From positions 1-35,988 of the forward strand of contig JASHQT010000424.1 in the NCBI GenBank assembly GCA_030039005.1: 35,988 bases of DNA, in the 5' to 3' direction. The DNA is from Bryobacteraceae bacterium (GTDB lineage: Bacteria; Acidobacteriota; Terriglobia; Bryobacterales; Bryobacteraceae). The translations under genes and the position numbers were made by a program. Of the stretch, positions 8,119-15,058 are shown in pieces. The notes beneath the pieces are model-generated. The model saw nothing but the letters and a program-made list of their open reading frames with translations, did not search any database and was not told the DNA's origin. The stretch's first letter is position 1, and each line of letters starts with the position of its first letter.

Positions 8119-9437
8119 CCATCGCCGAAGCGGGCCATGCGTTGCGTTCGCGGCGCGTTTCGTCCGTCGAGCTGACGCGCGCGTGCCTACGGCAGATCGA
8201 AAAGCTGAATCCCATTCTCAATGCGTTTATCACGGTCACGGCCCACGCGGCGCTGGAGCACGCGGAAGAGCTGGATCGCGAACTCGCCGATGGCGTGGAC
8301 CGCGGGCCGCTGCACGGGATTCCGATCGCGCACAAGGACCTAATGTGGACGCGCGGCGTCCGGACCACCTCGGGCTCGAAACTTTTCGCCGATTTCGTCC
8401 CGGATCGCGACGCCGCGGTGGTGCAGACGCTCAACCGCGCGGGCGCGGTGATGGTGGGCAAAACGGGGCTGCACGAGCTGGCGTATGGGATCACGTCCGA
8501 CAATCCGCATTTCGGGACCATTCGCAATCCGCGTAATCCAGAACATTCGCCCGGCGGATCGAGCGGAGGATCGGGCGCAGCAGTGGCGACGGGGATGGCA
8601 TTCATGGCCACGGGCACTGATACGGGCGGCTCGATTCGTGTGCCGGCGTCGTTCTGCGGCGTGGCGGGATTAAAGCCGACGTACGGTCTGATCGATCGCG
8701 CGGGCGTGCAGCCACTGGGGTTGAGCCTGGATCACGTGGGGCCGCTCGCGCGAACCGTCGGTGACGTGCGAATCTCGCTTGACGCGATGGATAGGGGCGC
8801 GTGCCGCAAACCCGCGCCCGCTTCACTCGGCGAGATCCGAGTCGGGCTGCCGGACAATTTCTATTTCGATATCGTCGCTCCGGACGTGAAGACCACGTTT
8901 CAGGCCGCCGCACGGCGCGCCGAAGAATTAGGCGCACGCGTCATCCCGGTTCGGGTTCCGGACGTCGAGGCGCTGAACGCGGCGGGCCTGGTGATTTTGC
9001 TCGCCGAGGCTGCGGCCGTGCATCAGGAGCATCGGGCGCGGCGGGAGGATTTCGGAACGGACGTGCTCGCGCTGCTCGATCAAGGCGCGCTGGTTCCGGC
9101 GATGGACTACGTGAATGCGCAGCGGCTGCGCAAGCGGCTGTTGCGCGAGTTTCATGCGCTGTTTCGCGGCATCGATTGCCTATTTACGCCGGCGACCCCA
9201 ATCGTAGCGCCGCGCATCAGACAGACCGAGATCGAGCTCGATGGCACGAAACACGACACGCGGATGCTGACGACGCGTTTCGCGCGCGGTTTCAACGTGC
9301 TCGGATTCCCCGCGCTCGCGATGCCGTGCGGAGAAACGGGCGAAGGGCTGCCGATCGGCCTGCAACTGGTGGCGCGGCCATTCGAGGAAAATCTGCTGCT
9401 CATGCTCGGTGAGGCGCTGGAGAATCCGCTCCGGTGA
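8115..9437 (+). CDS. Amidase signature family hydrolase
   Basis: The protein has 440 residues and is a complete amidase-signature enzyme. The Ser-cisSer-Lys triad is visible: Lys74 in IPIAHKDL, Ser149 in GGSSGGSG and the nucleophile Ser173 in TDTGGSIRVPA. The spacings of 75 and 24 residues equal those of fatty acid amide hydrolase. The family hydrolyses amide bonds and includes GatA, aryl-acylamidases and AtzE; with no gatB neighbour, a catabolic amidase is more likely than a tRNA amidotransferase subunit. There is no signal peptide, so it should be cytoplasmic. Translation is coupled to the preceding 58-aa ORF through an ATGA overlap. The substrate is unknown. Confidence 0.93.
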   Translation: MTIAEAGHALRSRRVSSVELTRACLRQIEKLNPILNAFITVTAHAALEHAEELDRELADGVDRGPLHGIPIAHKDLMWTRGVRTTSGSKLFADFVPDRDAAVVQTLNRAGAVMVGKTGLHELAYGITSDNPHFGTIRNPRNPEHSPGGSSGGSGAAVATGMAFMATGTDTGGSIRVPASFCGVAGLKPTYGLIDRAGVQPLGLSLDHVGPLARTVGDVRISLDAMDRGACRKPAPASLGEIRVGLPDNFYFDIVAPDVKTTFQAAARRAEELGARVIPVRVPDVEALNAAGLVILLAEAAAVHQEHRARREDFGTDVLALLDQGALVPAMDYVNAQRLRKRLLREFHALFRGIDCLFTPATPIVAPRIRQTEIELDGTKHDTRMLTTRFARGFNVLGFPALAMPCGETGEGLPIGLQLVARPFEENLLLMLGEALENPLR

Positions 9438-9473
9438 TAGACTCTCCACGAGGCAGGAACTACAAGGCAAACC

Positions 9474-9986
9474 ATGAATATTTCGCGAATCGGGGTTCTG
9501 GCGCTATTGGGCGCGAGCGTGCTCACCGCCGCGGACGATAGGTCGTTAGCCGCGCGGGTGCAGCGGCTAGAGGATCAACAAGAGATCGAGAGGCTGCTGG
9601 TGGATTATGGGCGAGCGCTTGATGCGCGTGATTTCGTGAAGTATGCGAGCCTGTTCGCCAAAGACGGCGAATGGACGGGCGGCTTCGGCACGGCTAAGGG
9701 ACCGGCGGCGATCAAGGCCATGATGGATAAGGAAATCGGCTCGACGCCCGCACCGCGTCCAAATTCGACCTATCACCTGCTGACCAATTTCGCGATCGAC
9801 CTGCAGGGAGACACGGCGACGGTCTGGTCGCGCTGGGCGTTCGTGGTGACGAGCAAGGCAAACGCGCCGTCCATTCTGTATGGCGGCCACTACGACGACG
9901 TCGTGGTGCGCGAAGACGGGCGCTGGAAGTTCCGCAAGCGCGTGGCTTCGAACGATATTCCTTATTTGCCGAACCCCAAGAAATAG
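9474..9986 (+). CDS. SnoaL-like (NTF2-fold) secreted protein
   Basis: The protein has 170 residues. A signal peptide (about 1-20, ISRIGVLALLGASVLTA then ADD) precedes a SnoaL_4-type NTF2-fold domain: QEIERLLVDYGRALDARDF, then YASLFAKDGEWTGGFG, a HLLTNFAIDL strand and the C-terminal DDVVVREDGRWKFRKR. Members of this fold are small cone-shaped barrels that serve as isomerases, dehydratases or ligand binders. The start ATG has an AAGG 6-7 bases upstream. The gene lies 36 bp behind the amidase on the same strand and may be co-transcribed, but it is not translationally coupled. Catalytic function is not predictable. Confidence 0.85.
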   Translation: MNISRIGVLALLGASVLTAADDRSLAARVQRLEDQQEIERLLVDYGRALDARDFVKYASLFAKDGEWTGGFGTAKGPAAIKAMMDKEIGSTPAPRPNSTYHLLTNFAIDLQGDTATVWSRWAFVVTSKANAPSILYGGHYDDVVVREDGRWKFRKRVASNDIPYLPNPKK

Positions 9987-10004
9987 CGCGGGTGAAGGCG
10001 ATCG

Positions 10005-10451
10005 CTAACCCAAGATGTTGAACAAGGAATTGGTGTTGTTGGACGACGGCGTCAGTCCGAACAAGGTATCGGTTTCCTGGGTCTGCATGTTGCTTTGATA
10101 GGCGGCGAGCTGATCCGCGAGCGAAGATCCGGTACCGAGGGAAGAAGCCGCCGACGAGCTGGCGTTCGAGCCGGCGTCGGCCAGTGCCGTGAACAGCGAA
10201 TCGCTGGAGGTGTTGGCGGTACTGGAGAGGCCGAAGAGCGCGTTGATCGATTGCAGTTGCTGCGCCTGTTCGGAGATTTCGGCGATGTCACTGGCGGGCG
10301 CGTTTTCGAGCGCCGATTGGACGCTGGCCGAGGAGAGCGTTGAGAGCAGAGGCGAGTTCTCGTTGGTGAGGGTCTGCATCAGGTCCGTCAGACCGTTGTT
10401 GTTGGAGCCGGCGCTCGTAGAGGACGGGTTGGTAGAGGCAATAGATCCCAT
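10005..10451 (-). CDS. Ser/Asn/Thr-rich hypothetical protein with internal repeat
   Basis: The family is not recognised. The protein has 148 residues, dominated by Ser, Asn, Thr, Ala and Leu, with no Cys, no signal peptide and no membrane segment. An imperfect internal repeat is visible: ALFGLSSTANTSSDSLFTAL (71-90) and LFGLTPSSNNTNSLFNIL (130-147), sharing the pattern LFGL-x-N-x-SLF-x-x-L. A heptad-like helix (about 52-70, DIAEISEQAQQLQSI) lies before the first copy. The composition resembles proteins exported without a Sec signal, such as flagellar or type I/III secretion substrates, but this is inference. The start is supported by AAGGAAGG about 5 bases upstream. It is separated by 92 bp from the SDR gene upstream on the same strand. 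Confidence 0.72.
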   Translation of the reverse strand: MGSIASTNPSSTSAGSNNNGLTDLMQTLTNENSPLLSTLSSASVQSALENAPASDIAEISEQAQQLQSINALFGLSSTANTSSDSLFTALADAGSNASSSAASSLGTGSSLADQLAAYQSNMQTQETDTLFGLTPSSNNTNSLFNILG

Positions 10452-10543
10452 GGAGGCCTTCCTTATTGAACATCGGCGCGCGCGCGAATTCCTTTAACGT
10501 CTTTTTTCTGTGCCGCACCCCTGCCAGTGCTAGGCGTTTCTAT

Positions 10544-11440
10544 TTAGGCCGCGGAATAGTGCATGTTCCCGAGATCGGAGAGCAGGCCGGGCCCGGTCGG
10601 GTTCCAGCCGAGTTTCTGGCGCGTTTGCGCGCTGGAGGCCGGTAGATCCATCCCAATAAACGCCCCCAGCCAGCCGAAATGGCCCGCGGCTGCTTCCGGC
10701 GCCAGGGAGACGACGGGCATCTTCAGGCCGCGCCCGATCGCCTCGGCGATGTCTTTGGCCGCTACGCCCTCTTCGGCGACGGCGTGATACACCGCACCGG
10801 CTTCGCCTTTCTCCAGCGCCAGACGGTACAGCCGCGCCGTATCCAGGAGGTGAGCCGCGGGCCAGCGGTTTTGCCCGTCTCCCACGTACGCCGCAACGCC
10901 TTTGGCACGCGCGATCTGGATGGCATAGCTCACCAGACCTTGCTTCCGGGTGTCATGCACCTGGGGAAGACGCATAATCGCGACGCGCACTCCCCGCCGC
11001 GCCACCGCCGCAGCGGCCTCTTCCGTGGCGCCGCGCGCAAGGATCTGCGAACTCAGCGGCGGATGACTCTCGGTGCTGGTATGTCCCGGGCCCGAACTCG
11101 CCACGCCGGTACCGGAAGTGACGACCAGGAATTTGTCCGATCCGGCAAGCGCGGCGCCGAGCGCCTCAATGGCTCTCCGGTCGATTTCGCAGTTCTCCTG
11201 ATATTTCGAGAAGTCGTGGATGAATGCCAGGTGAAGCACTGCGTCCGCCGCCGCTGCGCCGCGCCGCAGGCTTTCCAAATCTTCGACATGGCCCCGAAGC
11301 ACCTCGGCGCCGGCCGCGATCAAAGCCTGAGCGCCGGCATCGCTGCGAGCCAGGCCGAGGACGCTGTGTCCGGCGTCCCTCAGCTCCCGCACAACGCCGG
11401 AACCGATGAAACCTGTTGCACCCGTGACAAAAGCGCGCAT
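10544..11440 (-). CDS. Atypical extended SDR / NAD-dependent epimerase-like oxidoreductase
   Basis: The protein has 298 residues. The Rossmann dinucleotide motif TGATGFIG is at residues 6-13, and the fold continues with GHVEDLESLRR and VLHLAFIHDFSKY, typical of the extended or atypical SDR group that includes NAD-dependent epimerases and 3-beta-hydroxysteroid dehydrogenase-like proteins. The canonical YxxxK active site is not visible; the equivalent region reads SSQILARGATEEAAAAV, as in a subfamily of atypical SDRs, so classic SDR chemistry is uncertain. The product of the divergent tetR gene probably regulates it, since the two genes share a 112-bp intergenic region with a nested operator. 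The substrate is unknown. Confidence 0.88.
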   Translation of the reverse strand: MRAFVTGATGFIGSGVVRELRDAGHSVLGLARSDAGAQALIAAGAEVLRGHVEDLESLRRGAAAADAVLHLAFIHDFSKYQENCEIDRRAIEALGAALAGSDKFLVVTSGTGVASSGPGHTSTESHPPLSSQILARGATEEAAAAVARRGVRVAIMRLPQVHDTRKQGLVSYAIQIARAKGVAAYVGDGQNRWPAAHLLDTARLYRLALEKGEAGAVYHAVAEEGVAAKDIAEAIGRGLKMPVVSLAPEAAAGHFGWLGAFIGMDLPASSAQTRQKLGWNPTGPGLLSDLGNMHYSAA

Positions 11441-11469
11441 CTGTAACTCCTTTCGAGTTGACGGGCCGC

Positions 11470-11504
11470 CCTCCGCTTGTTATAAAAGCGGAGGCAACCT
11501 CCGC
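11470..11504. promoter_or_regulatory. Nested inverted-repeat operator between SDR gene and tetR
   Basis: Three copies of the same 7-bp core alternate in orientation. CCTCCGCTT (11470-11478) and AAGCGGAGG (11486-11494) form a perfect 9-bp inverted repeat around a 7-base spacer containing TTATAA. The right arm then forms a second perfect repeat, GCGGAGG (11488-11494) with CCTCCGC (11498-11504), around a 3-base spacer. It lies in the middle of the divergent promoter region of an SDR gene and a TetR regulator, where an autoregulatory TetR operator is expected. Two overlapping sites would allow binding of two dimers. Binding itself is inferred. Confidence 0.75.
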
Positions 11505-11552
11505 ACGCCTTACTAGATTAGCCGAGGCTCCTGGGGTTGCAAGGTTTTTTAG

Positions 11553-12137
11553 ATGCCTCAGAAAACTCCCGCCCCTCCCGACAGAAAGCCGCGCGCGGAC
11601 GCTCAGCGCAACCGCGAGCGCATTTTGGAAATCGCGAAGCGCGAGTTCACCCGCTCCGGCGCAACGGCGAGCCTGGAAGAGATCGCACGGCAAGCGGGTG
11701 TTGGGCCAGGAACTCTTTATCGCCACTTTCCTACCCGGGATGCCCTGATCGAGGCGGTCTACCGGACCGAGGTCGAGAAACTGGCGGCGGCAGCGGGGCG
11801 CCTGGCCGAGACGAAGCCGCCGCTGGAGGCGCTGCGAGCCTGGATGCTCCTGTTTATCGACTATATTGCAGCCAAGCAAATCATCGCCCCGGCGTTAAAC
11901 ACTTTGGCTGGAGGCGCGGCGAAGTTGTACGAAGGCTCGCGCGGCCAGATTCAGGGAGCATTCGACGCCCTCGTCGAGCGAGCCATCCGCAGCGGCGATA
12001 TGCGAAAAGATATCGTGCCGTTCGATCTTTTCCGCACGCTGATCGGCGTCGCGCATGTGTCATCGCTGCCGGACTGGCAATCGAGCGCGCGGCGGCTGGT
12101 GGATATTCTGATCGCCGGTTCGCGGCCGGCGAAATAG
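11553..12137 (+). CDS. TetR/AcrR family transcriptional regulator
   Basis: The protein has 194 residues, normal for TetR regulators. The N-terminal HTH domain is clear: RERILEIAKREFTRSGATAS, then LEEIARQAGVGPGTLYRHFPTRDALIEAVY (about residues 36-66). The C-terminal ligand-binding and dimerisation part (about 80-190) is helical and not recognisably related to a specific ligand class. The gene is divergent from an SDR gene, with palindromic operators between them, so it is likely an autorepressor that also controls the SDR gene. The ribosome binding site before the ATG at 11553 is weak (an AAGG about 10 bases upstream). Its stop lies 7 bp from the stop of convergent dnaB. Confidence 0.93.
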   Translation: MPQKTPAPPDRKPRADAQRNRERILEIAKREFTRSGATASLEEIARQAGVGPGTLYRHFPTRDALIEAVYRTEVEKLAAAAGRLAETKPPLEALRAWMLLFIDYIAAKQIIAPALNTLAGGAAKLYEGSRGQIQGAFDALVERAIRSGDMRKDIVPFDLFRTLIGVAHVSSLPDWQSSARRLVDILIAGSRPAK

Positions 12138-12144
12138 CGAGCGG

Positions 12145-13572
12145 TTACTCGGGCGGCGAATCGCCGTCGTCCAGATCGCCAGTGCGATTTTCGAATCTGG
12201 TGAATTGGTTCAGGAAGAGCAGATTAATCGTGCCGGTTGGACCATTCCGCTGCTTGGATAAGATTAATTCCGCCTTTCCGCGCAGACTTTCATCCTCCCT
12301 TTTGTAAACTTCTTCGCGGAAGATGAACGCGACCAAGTCGGCGTCCTGTTCGATGGAGCCGGATTCGCGCAGGTCGCTCAATTGCGGGCGATGGTCGCCC
12401 TGGCGGGTTTCCGGCGCGCGGCTCAATTGCGAGAGCACCAGCATCGGAACCTTCAGTTCGTTCCCGAGCAGCTTCAGCCCGCGCGAAATGGTGCTGATTT
12501 CCTGGTTGCGATTTTCGTAGCGCCCGCGCCCGCTCATCAGTTGGAGGTAGTCGATGACGACGAGCGACAGGCCGTGCTCCTGCTTTAGCCGGCGCAGCTT
12601 GGCGTGGATGTCCATCAGATGCGCGCCGGAGGTATCGTCGATGAACAGCGGCGCTTGCACCAACTCGGACGCGGTGCGGGCTAGGCGGCGGCGCTCGTCC
12701 TGATTGAGGTAGCCGGCACGAAATTTCTGCTGGTCCACGCGCGCGCCCGCGCAGATCATACGGGTGAGGAGCGACTCCTTCGACATTTCGAGCGAGAAGA
12801 CCGCTACGGTTTGTTTCTTCTCCCGGTTCATTGCCACGTGCTGCGCGATGTTGAGCGCCAGCGCGGTCTTGCCCATGGAGGGGCGTGCGGCCAGGATGAA
12901 TAGCTCGCCTTCGTGCAGCCCGCCGGTCTTGTCATCCAGTTTGAGGAAGCCGGTCGACAGGCCTTTGATGCGCTTGCTGGGATCGAGAAAAGCGTTGATG
13001 CCGCCGTCGAATTCGTCGAGGATGCGCTTGGGATCCATCAGCGAGTCGGCGGCGCGCGTTTCGCCCAGCTTCAGCAGGTTCTCTTCGGCGCTGGCGAGGA
13101 TCTGGCCGGGCTCCTCTTCGCCAATGATGCAGCGGTCGATCAGGTTGCGCGACGTAAAAATGATGCGCCGCAGGACGGACTTGTCCTTGACGATGCCGAC
13201 GTAGCTATCGAGGTTGGCGAGCGTGGGCAGGCCTTCGTCGAGCGAGACCAGGTAGGTGATGCCATCGACGGATTCGAGCTGGTTCTGCTTCATCAGCTCG
13301 TTGGCCAGGGTGACGCGATCGATACGCTCGCCGCGCTCATAGAGCTCGCCCATGCGCAGGAAGATGCGGCGATGCTTTTCGAGACTGAAGTCGTCGGCTT
13401 CGAGCAGGCCGGCCACCTGGATGTACAGCGCGTCGTCCATGAGGATGGCGCCCAGGACGAAGCGTTCGGCGTCGAGATTGGCGGGGAGGCCGCGTTCGAG
13501 GGCGATGTCGGTGGCGCCGGGTTTGTTGGTGGCGAAGGTTACTGATTTAGTCTCGTAGGGATTATTCGCCAT
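12145..13572 (-). CDS. dnaB: Replicative DNA helicase DnaB
   Basis: The protein has 475 residues, the normal DnaB length. The N-terminal helical domain (about 28-135, LPANLDAERFVLGAILMDD) interacts with primase; the RecA-like domain carries Walker A RPSMGKTA (230-237) and Walker B LVVIDYLQLM (337-346), followed by the DLRESGSIEQDAD motif (400-412). There is no intein, although dnaB is a frequent intein host. DnaB unwinds the replication fork as a hexamer and can be reloaded through PriA, also encoded here. The ATG at 13572 begins MANNPYETKS. Upstream lies a long non-coding stretch with DnaA-box-like motifs. Usual partners such as rplI or alr are absent. Confidence 0.97.
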   Translation of the reverse strand: MANNPYETKSVTFATNKPGATDIALERGLPANLDAERFVLGAILMDDALYIQVAGLLEADDFSLEKHRRIFLRMGELYERGERIDRVTLANELMKQNQLESVDGITYLVSLDEGLPTLANLDSYVGIVKDKSVLRRIIFTSRNLIDRCIIGEEEPGQILASAEENLLKLGETRAADSLMDPKRILDEFDGGINAFLDPSKRIKGLSTGFLKLDDKTGGLHEGELFILAARPSMGKTALALNIAQHVAMNREKKQTVAVFSLEMSKESLLTRMICAGARVDQQKFRAGYLNQDERRRLARTASELVQAPLFIDDTSGAHLMDIHAKLRRLKQEHGLSLVVIDYLQLMSGRGRYENRNQEISTISRGLKLLGNELKVPMLVLSQLSRAPETRQGDHRPQLSDLRESGSIEQDADLVAFIFREEVYKREDESLRGKAELILSKQRNGPTGTINLLFLNQFTRFENRTGDLDDGDSPPE

Positions 13573-14258
13573 GGGGCAACCGTTCTAGACTACTCGTCTA
13601 CGTCGCAATACGCACTTTTCCCTACTTCGGGGCGAAACTGGGGCTGTAGAAAGGTTGTTGAAAAGTCGGATAGGCACAGCTCGTTTGTTTTCTTCGCGGT
13701 AGAGATCGTATTCCACAGTAACAACGGACGACACTTCTGTTTTTAACACGATTCGAAGCAATCTTGCATCGTAATGTTCTAAACATTACCGGATGGATGC
13801 GTTCCCATGCTGTGGAAGCCGTGTGCGCGCAAGTGCCGAAGTTGTTGCGGGAAAGGGCTGAAACCGGTACGCCCTCCGTGACTTGTTTTCCACCGCGATT
13901 TCCACAACCAGACGGATGCTCGCTACGCTAGAACATTTCTTCGCCTGCCCGTGCGTGCCGATGGCTGTACATTTTCGAGTGAAATGTCTGCAGGCCACAT
14001 CTCTCGTCAAGGAGTTGTACGCGCGCATTCGTGCTCATAATCGCCGGCTTCCGCATCCTAGCGAGGCGATCCACCTCTGGCCCGAAGTCTGGGGGCGGAC
14101 GTAACGCCTTCGTCCACGCCAAAACACTTCTGATGCTTATTGTTTATAGCATCGTTTAAGGAATACGAGCTCGCACTTGCGCGATTGTGCCTTCAACGGA
14201 TCGATTAAACGCATAACCCGTATCGCCATCAAAAGTCGCGGATGCGTAGACCATGGGC
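13573..14258. other. Long intergenic region upstream of dnaB, no convincing gene
   Basis: About 690 bases without a credible gene. It holds the dnaB promoter region, four TTCCACA-type motifs (13709-13717, 13811-13819 on the minus strand, 13886-13894, 13898-13906), a perfect dyad at 13771-13789, a 6-bp dyad ACATTT/AAATGT at 13969-13987, and an AT-rich stem-loop GATGCT/AGCATC at 14132-14153. One frame, 13961-14104 (+), ends in a coding-like stretch (RIRAHNRRLPHPSEAIHLW) but lacks a ribosome binding site and could be a gene remnant. Short antisense frames here look random. Confidence 0.6.
13771..13789. promoter_or_regulatory. Perfect 8-bp inverted repeat (operator-like dyad)
   Basis: GTAATGTT (13771-13778) and AACATTAC (13782-13789) are perfect reverse complements separated by CTA. 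The symmetric 19-bp site lies about 200 bp upstream of dnaB on one side and about 480 bp upstream of the sigma-54-type promoter on the other. The form is that of a dimeric repressor or activator site; the regulator is unknown. A short stem with a 3-base loop in RNA is less favourable, which favours a DNA-level role. Confidence 0.5.
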
Positions 14259-14277
14259 CCGGCAGTACTTTTGCCGG
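14259..14277 (+). promoter_or_regulatory. Putative sigma-54 (-24/-12) promoter of the PEP-CTERM operon
   Basis: The sequence GGCAGTACTTTTGC has GG at 14261-14262 and GC at 14273-14274, exactly ten bases apart, with GGCA in the -24 block and TTTGC in the -12 block. This fits the RpoN consensus TGGCAC-N5-TTGC except for the central CG. Predicted transcription starts near 14286, leaving a leader of about 130 nt before the GTG at 14419. The same bases also form CCGGCA/TGCCGG, a 6-bp inverted repeat, so a hairpin is the alternative. In other bacteria PEP-CTERM genes are controlled by RpoN together with PrsK/PrsR, which makes the match more credible. Confidence 0.6.
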
Positions 14278-14418
14278 TTTCGGTTCCATAACAGAACAGA
14301 GAATTTCACGTGAACCGTCTTGTTCCTTCGCGCGTGCGGAATTACCATGCTAGAGCCGCTGAGCGAGATTGTTCGATCAGGGCACAAACAAAGACAACCC
14401 AACCACCCAGGAGCATTC

Positions 14419-15024
14419 GTGACTACAAGACCGCTTCGACATCTTCTACTCGCTTGCCTTGTGTTGGGGTGCGCTTCCTTCGCGCGCGCCAGCACCGTTC
14501 CCACGACAATCACCTTCGACGCCTCCGATCAGACCACTGATGGCACTGATTATGAGGGCGAGTTTTTCGATGGCAGCGCCGCTCCCTACGACATCACGAT
14601 CGGCGCCTTCGACTTCACCATCCCCACCGGAGACGTGGTCACCGGCGCCACGATCTCCGGGACGTTCGGTGACGTGAACTATTCTTCGAGTGCACTGGCC
14701 GACCTGTTTGTCGATGACGGAAACATCCAGGTCGCCGGATGTGATCTCAATTCGGACGGCAGCTATCCGGCGTGCTTCACGGGCACCGTGGATGGATCGC
14801 TCGTATCCTGGTCCTACACGTTCACCGCCGCCCAATTGAGCGAGCTCGCTTCCGATTTCGCGGCCGGCTCGATCGACTTTACCGCGGTTCAGAACTCCTT
14901 CGGCTCGCTCGTCGTCGGCGACCCTACTCTGCAAATCCAAGTGGCGCAGACTCCCGAGCCGTCCTCCCTCTTCACCTTGGCCGGCGGGCTCCTGGCGATC
15001 ATCGCCTGGCGCCGTCGCAAGTAA
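14419..15024 (+). CDS. PEP-CTERM sorting domain protein
   Basis: The protein has 201 residues from a GTG start at 14419, chosen because AGGAG (14409-14413) sits 5 bases upstream and a signal peptide follows directly (TTRPLRHLLLACLVLGCAS, cleavage likely after ARA). The mature part is acidic, rich in Thr, Ser, Asp and Gly, with beta-strand character and two Cys (AGCDLNSDGSYPACF). The C-terminus is a textbook PEP-CTERM signal: TPEPSS (178-183), a hydrophobic segment (LFTLAGGLLAIIAW) and the basic tail RRRK. An exosortase encoded elsewhere is expected to process it, and the family is associated with exopolysaccharide and biofilm matrix. The next gene follows after 34 bp and is probably co-transcribed. 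Confidence 0.92.
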   Translation: MTTRPLRHLLLACLVLGCASFARASTVPTTITFDASDQTTDGTDYEGEFFDGSAAPYDITIGAFDFTIPTGDVVTGATISGTFGDVNYSSSALADLFVDDGNIQVAGCDLNSDGSYPACFTGTVDGSLVSWSYTFTAAQLSELASDFAAGSIDFTAVQNSFGSLVVGDPTLQIQVAQTPEPSSLFTLAGGLLAIIAWRRRK

Positions 15025-15058
15025 GCCTTAACTCAATTTCAGAGGAGAACCCACGAAC

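Noticed and set aside
10500..10543. A second GG-N10-GC match upstream of the Ser-rich gene on the minus strand
   Set aside because: The -24 block TGGCA is good, but the -12 block reads CGGCA instead of TTGCA, so the match is not convincing.
13883..14122. Short frames on both strands in the dnaB upstream region
   Set aside because: None has a ribosome binding site or recognisable family; one C-terminal stretch looks coding-like and was recorded only as a possible remnant.
14229..14513. Minus-strand frame of 94 codons opposite the PEP-CTERM start region
   Set aside because: It runs antisense through the promoter and signal peptide of a supported gene and has no homology signal.
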